Shown: positions 60,869-64,000 of the stretch, one piece after another | Layout: every line of letters starts with the position of its first letter | How positions within the stretch are numbered: the stretch's first letter is position 1 | Source: Polytrichum commune | Lineage: Eukaryota > Streptophyta > Polytrichopsida > Polytrichales > Polytrichaceae | Direction: 5' to 3' | NCBI GenBank assembly: GCA_950295325.1 | Contig: OX485804.1 | Span: 60,540,533 to 60,604,532 of the forward strand | Length of the DNA stretch: 64,000 nucleotides | Translations under genes and position numbers: made by a program | Notes under the pieces: model-generated | Database searches by the model: none | Told to the model about the DNA's origin: nothing | What the model saw: the letters and a program-made list of their open reading frames with translations, nothing else

Positions 60869-63864
60869 ATGGCTACAGTGGCTGTCGTTGGGCAACCGCC
60901 CATCAAGCAGGAGGATTTGCAGCATGATGCATTGGAGCAGATGCCCGGCCTCGCCTACTGCATAAATGATAACCCCGATATTCGTGAGTTGCCATGCCAT
61001 GCCAGGCCATGCTACGCTCCCCCGCATTTCATTTCTTTTTTAGGCTCCTCATAAGCAATCCAAGTAGTCTGATGATGAGCACTTTGAGTCCGTCTTCAAC
61101 AATTGCCGTGCGAAGCAATCCATCTTCTTCACGGATTTCGATCGAACTCCACTTCCATGTTTCTACTCTATTTGCCAATTCCATCAAACAGTGTTACTTA
61201 ACCCAAGAAATAGAAGTGGTTGGCGGTATTAGCTTGTTTCGGCTAAGCCATCATTTCTTATGGGGTGTGCAATGGTTTGAATCCAACCATTGTTACATCC
61301 ATGATAGCCTGTACGATGATGATTACATCGAATCTGCCCAACTTGTCTGTATTATGCAAAGCAGTAGATATTCATTTAGCATGTTGCAGACGTATTTGGA
61401 TGTCATGACCTGCAATCCGAACTAGTGCCAAATTTGATGTTGCTGCATGCAGCTCTTGGTCATTTTGGAGTTGTGATGATTATGATGATGATGGTTGGGA
61501 ATGGGTTGGTGGCTGTTTGCAGCGTATGCCATAGCATTAGGATTCCAGCACTACATCACCATGCTCGGCACCGCCGTATTGATTCCACTTCTTGTCATCC
61601 GGTCGATAGGTGGAGAAGCGGTACGAATTTCTCGTACCTACCTCCTCCTTTGTCCTCTTGGCGCCTAAATTTTTTTCTGGCGCCAAATGTTTGTTGTGAT
61701 GTCTGTTGAAAGTTGGAACCTACTGAACCCAGTTGTGCAAGCTATAAGTATCTGTGTATGTGTGGAGGATGACAATTTTGGTCGGCCATCAAGTTTTGCA
61801 GGGGGATTTAGCTAGGACAGTGCAATCGGTGCTATTTGTGAGCGCCATAAACACACTTGTACAGACGTTTCTTGGAACAAGGCTGCCGGTGATCATGGGA
61901 AATTCCTTCTACTACTTAGCGATGACTTTATCAATCGTCCAAAGAGCGGGCATCGCCGACTATCCCGATCCTCACGAGGTGCCTAGCCCCATATTTCATC
62001 TTTTCTGACTCCGCCACGAAAATGTGGCCGAGTTATTGCTTAGTTCAGTAAATAAATACTGTATGTGTATGTGGATGTTGGGGTTTTGTTACCCGTATGA
62101 AGGTTTAGGCATGAATGAGTGAATAATGTACGTCGCATGTGGGTTATGGGGTACAGAGGTTTCTTCGAGGAATGCGAGCCTCGCAAGGCGCTTTCATCGT
62201 TGGATCAGCTATCAACATCACTCTTGGTTTCAGTGGTCTCTGGGGCATTGCATCCAGGTGGGAAAATTCCTTTCAAGAAAATTGTTGGCTATTGGAATGG
62301 AATTGGAGACAATGCCAGGGGTTCATTGGCGAGGGCTAGGGTTGTTGTCTTTGTGAGATGGTTTGTGAGTGGGTTTCTAACCCGGGGGGAGATCATCATA
62401 ATGCAGGTACATCAGTCCTATTGTGATTGCACCGGTCACAATATTGGTGGGCTTAGGGCTTTTCGAACGCGGCTTTCCAGGGGTATGTGATCAATCCCTG
62501 GGAGAATTGGATGATATCTTCCTATGTTAATCTTGATAAGAAATTTCAAAGAATCTCATATGTGTCAACATTGTGATGAGGCAAGGGGAGGCATCATCTG
62601 AGGGTTTTGTCCTTTGTGATGATGAGCAGATTGGCAAGTGTGTCGAAACTGGAATTCCTGCGCTTCTCATCATCCTTGCTTTCTCACAGGTACTACTGCA
62701 TCTCCTCTTATCCCTGAATTTGTCTCTTACATATCCTCGATGTGTACCGGAAACCCTCATAACACGCTACAGTAGTGTAGCGAGTGCTTCCCCTAGATAC
62801 GCATCTTGGAGAGTGTACACTCGGTGAGATTCTTTTTTGCAAGGGCTTTTAAGTTGAATTTTGGTAAATGGGAGAAGGCTTTGTCCGAAGATAGGTAAGA
62901 ATGAGGTGTCGACCAATGAGAGCTTGCCACTTGAATATGCTTGCCATTCAAACATGTAATCAAGGGTCTTCATTCCTGGAAACTTATTCTTAAAGCTAGA
63001 ATAGAGAGAGAACTTTCTTAAACAAAGATCAGCATAGCATTTTTAAGTGGTGTAGTGGGCGTTCTCCTCATATCCGCTTCTTGAAGAGATGGGAAGGTCG
63101 TAAAGTTGAATTTCGGTAGATGGGAGAAGGTTTTGTTCGAAGATAGGCAACAATATTGAGGTGTCCACTAATGAGCAAAATGCCACTTGTGTAGGTATGC
63201 CATTCATGCATGTAATCAATGACCTTGATTCTTGGATATTTTTCTTGAAGCTAGAATAGAGAGAGAACATCCTTACACATGATAATTAAGAATGCTATAG
63301 GCTGATTGTTCTTAATTGGGTGTTGTGATGATGTTTTGCTCCAGTTCACCAAATCGCTTACAGTGTGTGTGTGTGTCTGGTTTCTTATGCCAACCAATTA
63401 ACCAGGGTCTCAAGCGCTACGAAAAAAAAACTCGCAACATGTTTGAGCTGTTTCCCATCATATTTGGGGTGATCATTGTCTGGGTGTATGCAACCATCCT
63501 CACGGTTGCTGGTGCATACGATCATGCAAGTTACCTTGGCCAAATCCACTGCCGAGTTGATCGGTCGGGAATGGTGTCGGAGGCTCCTTGGTACGTAGAT
63601 CCAAAAACTACATTGCTACTGAAAGAATATAACATCCTTGGGCAAACATCTGATTCTCCATGCACTCCATGCATGTGTGTGTGTGTGTGCGCGCGCGCGC
63701 GCGCGCGAACATTCCTGCAAATTTAGGTTTTCTCGGTGATGTGTATCTCACTTTGATTTTCATTCAGGGCAAGAATACCTTACCCTCTGCAATGGGGAGC
63801 TCCCACTTTCGACGCCGGTGATGCATTTGGAATGATGGCAGCATCACTCGCTACACTTATCGAG
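60869..63864 (+). CDS. Nucleobase-ascorbate transporter (NAT/NCS2 family), 5' part, continues past the right edge
   Basis: Multi-spanning plasma-membrane permease of the xanthine/uracil (NCS2) family, which carries nucleobases such as xanthine, uric acid or uracil. Eight exons join in phase to 303 residues: 60869-60983, 61523-61620, 61802-61978, 62157-62257, 62407-62482, 62630-62689, 63406-63590, 63768-63864. All visible introns are GT-AG. Family landmarks in order: cytosolic N-terminus with PGLAYCINDNPD; LGFQHYITMLGT in the first membrane helix; FLGTRLPVIMG; DYPDPHERFLRGM; GFSGLWGIASR; GLFERGFPGIGKCVE; ELFPIIFGVIIVWVYA; and QWGAPTFDAGDAFGMMAASL. The diagnostic NAT motif (QNxGxxxxT type) would be in a later exon. 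Intact plant members are about 520-550 residues, so roughly 55% is present. Substrate cannot be told from this part. No frameshift or stop was seen. Confidence 0.94.
62775..63275. repeat. Diverged direct duplication inside NAT intron 6
   Basis: Two ~225-bp copies are offset by about 252 bp and share AAGTTGAATTTTGGTAAATG-type, GGGAGAAGG.TTTGT and GCTAGAATAGAGAGAGAAC words. They make this the longest visible NAT intron. Confidence 0.8.
63673..63708. repeat. (TG)n(CG)n microsatellite
   Basis: Alternating TG then CG dinucleotides just after NAT exon 7, in intron 7. Alternating purine-pyrimidine sequence of this kind can adopt Z-DNA. Confidence 0.9.
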
Positions 63865-64000
63865 GTGAATGATATAACCAATCTCCTCCACATGACTTTT
63901 GATCGGGAGTTTGTTCTTTTGCATACAAGACATTCCATGTTGGGTAGGTTTTCAGTGCATGCTTGGAGGTAGTGTCGAGGTGTGAATGAGGAAAATTCTA

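Overview
This is a nuclear genome window from a land plant. It holds two spliced protein-coding genes, plant-type Ty3/gypsy and MITE repeats, introns with GT..AG borders, and long AT-rich intergenic stretches full of diverged repeats. The nucleobase transporter looks more like non-angiosperm plant versions than angiosperm ones, but that is only an impression from memory; the species cannot be fixed from the sequence. Layout: 1-6140 is the 5' half of a minus-strand Ty3/gypsy-type LTR retrotransposon (protease, gag, leader ORF, primer-binding site and a long LTR with TATA box); reverse transcriptase and integrase would lie left of the window. 6.1-12.7 kb is intergenic with two copies of a ~500-bp PIF/Harbinger-like MITE (family A) and a small foldback. 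12,730-19,641 (minus) is a complete 11-exon gene for APE2, the AP endonuclease/3' phosphodiesterase of the exonuclease III family, with all catalytic motifs, a PIP box and a C-terminal GRF zinc finger. One of its introns can only be spliced in frame as GC-AG. 20.3-60.8 kb has no convincing host gene and is a mosaic of MITEs and foldbacks: family A at 23.9, 36.7, 39.2 and 50.4 kb; family B at 20.4 and 32.0 kb; family C at 26.2 kb; an Emigrant-like element at 37.2 kb; a 612-bp inverted-repeat element at 29.5 kb; and a 130-bp near-perfect hairpin at 48.4 kb. It also holds tandem arrays (103, 133, 231 and 112 bp units), an inverted pair of ~0.65-kb repeats at 35.6 and 45.2 kb, and a 1.5-kb pogo/Tigger-class DNA transposon with intact ends and a decayed transposase at 53.2-54.7 kb. 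60,869-63,864 (plus) is the first eight exons of a nucleobase-ascorbate transporter (NAT) gene that runs off the right edge. APE2 (DNA repair) and the NAT (membrane transport) are unrelated housekeeping genes 41 kb apart. There is no operon-like system or novel multi-gene cassette. The most unusual signals are transposon biology: a MITE end amplified into a six-unit tandem array, a palindromic MITE dimer with an intact target-site duplication, and a MITE inserted in a tandem array whose other units preserve the empty site.
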